The notes beneath the pieces were generated by a model that did not search any database, was not told the DNA's origin, and saw only the letters and a program-made list of their open reading frames with translations. Both the position numbers and the translations under genes were made by a program. From contig JACPAU010000210.1 in NCBI GenBank assembly GCA_016180705.1, forward strand, positions 1 to 7,707: a DNA stretch of 7,707 nucleotides, read 5' to 3'. Source of the stretch: Candidatus Methylomirabilota bacterium (GTDB lineage: Bacteria; Methylomirabilota; Methylomirabilia; Methylomirabilales; JACPAU01). Of the stretch, positions 5,726-7,707 are shown piece after piece. Position 1 is the first letter of the stretch. The number at the start of each line of letters is the position of its first letter.

Positions 5726-7540
5726 TCACGCCGGCGCCCCAGCGGGAGCGCTGGCCACGGCGCCGCTCACGATGGCCTCGATCTCCAGACCGTCCAGCAC
5801 CTCCCGCTCGAGCAGCGCGGCGGCCAGGGCGTGCAGCGCCTCCAGCCGGGACTTCAGCAGCTCCTTCGCCCGCTCGTAGCACTCCATGACCGTCCGGCGG
5901 ACCTCCCGGTCGATCTCGATGGCCGTCTGCTCGCTGTAGTCCTGGTGCTGGGCGATCTCCCGCCCGAGGAAGATCATCTCCTCCTTCTTGCCGAAGGTGA
6001 GCGGGCCCATCTTCTCGCTCATCCCCCACTCGCAGACCATCCGCCGGGCCAGGTCCGTCGCCCGCTCGATGTCGCTGCCGGCCCCGGTCGTGATCGTCCC
6101 GATGACCAGCTCTTCGGCCACCCGCCCCCCCATCAGGATGACGATGTTGGTCAGCAGGTACTCGCGGGACCAGTTGTGCTTCTCGTCGATCGGCAGCTGC
6201 TGGGTCACGCCGAGCGCCCGCCCCCGGGGGATGATGGTGACCTTGTGGATGGGGTCCGCCCCGGGGAGGAGCTTGGCCACCAGCGCGTGCCCGGCCTCGT
6301 GGTAGGCGGTCACCCGCTTCTCCTCCGGGCTGATGACGATGCTGCGGCGCTCGACCCCCATGAGGACCTTGTCCTTGGCGCTCTCGAAGTCCCCCATGTC
6401 CACGTACTTCTTGTTCTCCCGCGCCGCCAGGAGCGCCGCCTCGTTCACCAGGTTGGCCAGGTCGGCCCCGGAGAACCCCGGGGTCCCGCGGGCGATCACT
6501 TGAAGATCCACGTCGGTCGCCAGCGGGATCTTGCGGGTGTGCACCTTGAGGATGGCCTCCCGCCCCCGGACGTCGGGCCGCGCCACCACCACCTGTCGGT
6601 CGAAGCGGCCAGGCCGGAGGAGCGCCGGGTCGAGCACGTCGGGCCGGTTCGTGGCCGCGATGAGGATGACCCCCTCGTTGGACTCGAAGCCGTCCATCTC
6701 CACCAGGAGCTGGTTCAGGGTCTGCTCCCGCTCGTCGTGGCCGCCCCCCAGCCCGGCGCCCCGATGGCGCCCCACGGCGTCGATCTCGTCCATGAAGATG
6801 ATGCAGGGGGCGTGCTTCTTGCCCTGCTCGAAGAGGTCCCGGACGCGGGAGGCTCCCACGCCCACGAACATCTCCACGAAGTCGGAGCCCGAGATGCTGA
6901 AGAAGGGGACGTTCGCCTCGCCGGCGATGGCCCGGGCCAGGAGGGTCTTCCCGGTCCCCGGGGGGCCCATCAGCAGGACCCCCTTGGGGATCCGCCCGCC
7001 GAGCTTCTGGAACTTCTGGGGGTCCTTCAGGAACTCGATGATCTCCTGGAGTTCCTCCTTCGCCTCCTCCACCCCGGCCACGTCGGCGAAGGTCACCTTG
7101 TTCTGCTTCTCGGTGAGGAGCCGGGCGCGGCTCTTGCCGAAGGAGAGGGCCTTGGCCCCGCCCCCCTGCATCTGCCGCATGAAGAAGATCCAAAAGCCGA
7201 GGAGGACGAGCATCGGCAGCCAGCCCAGGAACATCTGCAGCCACGTGTTCTGCTCCACCGGGCGCGCGGTGATCCGCACCCCCTTCCGCCGGAGGCTCGG
7301 GACCAGGTCCCGGTCCTCGGGGGCGTAGGTGCGGAACTTCGTGCCGTCGGAGAGGGTCCCGCGGATGTCGTTGCCCTTCAGCGTGACCTCCGCCACGTCC
7401 CCCCGCTCCACCCGCTGCATGAAGTCGGAGAAGATGAACTCCTTCTCCAGGGGCTGGCCCTGCTGGAAGATCTGGAAGATCAAGACCATGACCAGGCCGA
7501 TGACCAGCCAGAGGGCCAGGTTTTTGAAGAACGGGCTCAC
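5726..7540 (-). CDS. ftsH: ATP-dependent zinc metalloprotease FtsH
   Basis: FtsH is the hexameric inner-membrane AAA+ protease that extracts and degrades misfolded membrane proteins and regulators such as LpxC in E. coli. Its 604 residues run as follows: membrane helix 1 (about 7-26), periplasmic FtsH_ext domain (about 30-98), membrane helix 2 (about 103-121), AAA+ domain (about 150-345) and M41 peptidase domain (about 360-595). Walker A is GPPGTGKT (192-199), Walker B IIFMDEID (247-254), the pore motif region [14 protein letters not shown] (221-234), and the second region of homology [20 protein letters not shown] (296-315). The zinc site HEAGH is at 414-418, with Glu415 catalytic and Asp490 as probable third ligand. 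A short Ala/Pro tail ends the protein, slightly shorter than E. coli FtsH (644). GTG at 7540 is the start, giving [13 protein letters not shown] right before helix 1, with a strong GGAGGAGGAG six bases upstream. Confidence 0.98.
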   Translation of the reverse strand: MSPFFKNLALWLVIGLVMVLIFQIFQQGQPLEKEFIFSDFMQRVERGDVAEVTLKGNDIRGTLSDGTKFRTYAPEDRDLVPSLRRKGVRITARPVEQNTWLQMFLGWLPMLVLLGFWIFFMRQMQGGGAKALSFGKSRARLLTEKQNKVTFADVAGVEEAKEELQEIIEFLKDPQKFQKLGGRIPKGVLLMGPPGTGKTLLARAIAGEANVPFFSISGSDFVEMFVGVGASRVRDLFEQGKKHAPCIIFMDEIDAVGRHRGAGLGGGHDEREQTLNQLLVEMDGFESNEGVILIAATNRPDVLDPALLRPGRFDRQVVVARPDVRGREAILKVHTRKIPLATDVDLQVIARGTPGFSGADLANLVNEAALLAARENKKYVDMGDFESAKDKVLMGVERRSIVISPEEKRVTAYHEAGHALVAKLLPGADPIHKVTIIPRGRALGVTQQLPIDEKHNWSREYLLTNIVILMGGRVAEELVIGTITTGAGSDIERATDLARRMVCEWGMSEKMGPLTFGKKEEMIFLGREIAQHQDYSEQTAIEIDREVRRTVMECYERAKELLKSRLEALHALAAALLEREVLDGLEIEAIVSGAVASAPAGAPA

Positions 7541-7546
7541 GCGCGG

Positions 7547-7557
7547 CTCCTCCTCCC
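7547..7557 (-). promoter_or_regulatory. Strong ribosome binding site of ftsH
   Basis: GGGAGGAGGAG on the minus strand lies six bases from the GTG at 7540. It is purine-rich and repeated, and fixes the GTG as the start codon. Confidence 0.8.
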
Positions 7558-7612
7558 GCGGCCCCGCGCCGCGCGAAATCCGGGCGCGGAGCCGGGCCGG
7601 GACCCCTTCAGA

Positions 7613-7640
7613 ATTAGCACAACGGCCGGGGGGCGTGCAA
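7613..7640 (-). promoter_or_regulatory. Candidate sigma70-type promoter for ftsH
   Basis: On the minus strand TTGCAC (7640-7635) and GCTAAT (7618-7613) are separated by 16 bp, with TGT directly before the -10 (extended -10 pattern). This is the only AT-richer pocket in the 127-bp hpt-ftsH gap. The matches to consensus are partial (3/6 and 4/6), so this is a suggestion only. If real, the leader would be about 65-70 nt and could drive ftsH and the genes after it. The -35 lies inside the hairpin at 7623-7660. Confidence 0.33.
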
Positions 7641-7660
7641 GACGCAAGCCGTCCCGGCCG
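7623..7660 (-). terminator. Possible hpt terminator or hairpin overlapping the ftsH promoter
   Basis: CGGCCGGG (7660-7653) pairs with CCCGGCCG (7630-7623) in an 8-bp stem starting 7 bp after the hpt stop. The loop contains a smaller GCGT-CTTGC-ACGC hairpin. It is followed by TTGTGCTAATTC, only a weak U-stretch. It may terminate hpt transcription imperfectly. Confidence 0.4.
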
Positions 7661-7667
7661 GGGCCCT

Positions 7668-7707
7668 CTAGGTCCCCTTCAGGGTAGCGATGTAGGGGAG
7701 GTTCCGG
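7668..7707 (-). CDS. hpt: Hypoxanthine phosphoribosyltransferase, C-terminal end (partial)
   Basis: Only the last 12 codons and a TAG (7670-7668) are inside the window: [12 protein letters not shown]. This matches the C-terminus of bacterial Hpt, which typically ends in a YRNLPYIGVLKPE-like sequence. hpt directly upstream of ftsH is a common gene order (tilS-hpt-ftsH). Hpt salvages hypoxanthine and guanine with PRPP to IMP and GMP. The short visible piece and the context are the only evidence, and the KGT ending differs from the more usual KPE-type ending. Confidence 0.75.
   Translation of the reverse strand, partial: RNLPYIATLKGT

Noticed and set aside
5165..7687. Very long plus-strand open frame opposite ftsH and folP, and similar ones opposite glmM, ybbR and cdaA
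   Set aside because: These are antisense shadows produced by high GC. They are low-complexity (Pro, Gly, Arg, His, Asp), have no family motifs, and lie over strongly conserved minus-strand genes.
1..7707. CRISPR array, tRNA or rRNA, insertion sequence or phage genes
   Set aside because: No regularly spaced repeats, no tRNA-like or rRNA-like sequence and no transposase or integrase motif was found on either strand.

Overview
The window comes from a GC-rich bacterium. Every gene I can support lies on the minus strand, so transcription runs from high to low coordinates. The order hpt - ftsH - folP - cdaA - ybbR(cdaR) - glmM - pdxJ is a conserved housekeeping cluster. Combining a CdaA-type diadenylate cyclase, a short CdaR, the DXP-dependent vitamin B6 enzyme PdxJ and very high GC suggests a Deltaproteobacteria-like or NC10/Methylomirabilota-Rokubacteria-like Gram-negative lineage. 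That is inference from gene order and composition, and I cannot fix the taxon from sequence alone.

Layout, in transcription order. The last 12 codons of an Hpt-like purine phosphoribosyltransferase lie at 7668-7707. A 127-bp gap follows, holding a GC-rich hairpin that overlaps a candidate promoter. Then come ftsH (5726-7540), a 91-bp gap with a small GC hairpin, folP (4738-5634), cdaA (3972-4772, overlapping folP by 35 bp) and ybbR/cdaR (3281-3964, 7 bp after cdaA). A 260-bp gap carries hairpin repeat copy B. Next are glmM (1646-3020), a 176-bp gap carrying hairpin repeat copy A, and pdxJ (723-1469). Last is the start of a secreted or membrane-anchored LysM-like protein (1-713) that runs off the left edge. 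No gene-free stretch exceeds 260 bp.

Functionally, CdaA makes c-di-AMP and YbbR/CdaR is its usual membrane partner. GlmM makes glucosamine-1-phosphate for peptidoglycan and is a known binding partner and inhibitor of CdaA. The central three genes are therefore the classic c-di-AMP and cell-wall module, here next to folate (FolP) and pyridoxal phosphate (PdxJ) synthesis and the membrane protease FtsH.

Two things stand out. First, glmM as written is frameshifted by a perfect 22-bp tandem duplication; removing one copy restores an intact 450-residue enzyme. This is either an assembly error or a striking slippage mutation in an essential gene. Second, glmM is bracketed by two copies, in inverted orientation, of an 85-93-bp hairpin element. 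The copies share a 32-bp identical core and a three-part stem with one compensatory base-pair change. I do not recognise this element; it may be an undescribed REP-like palindrome or a structured RNA. A smaller point is that PdxJ has Gln where the family has a catalytic His.
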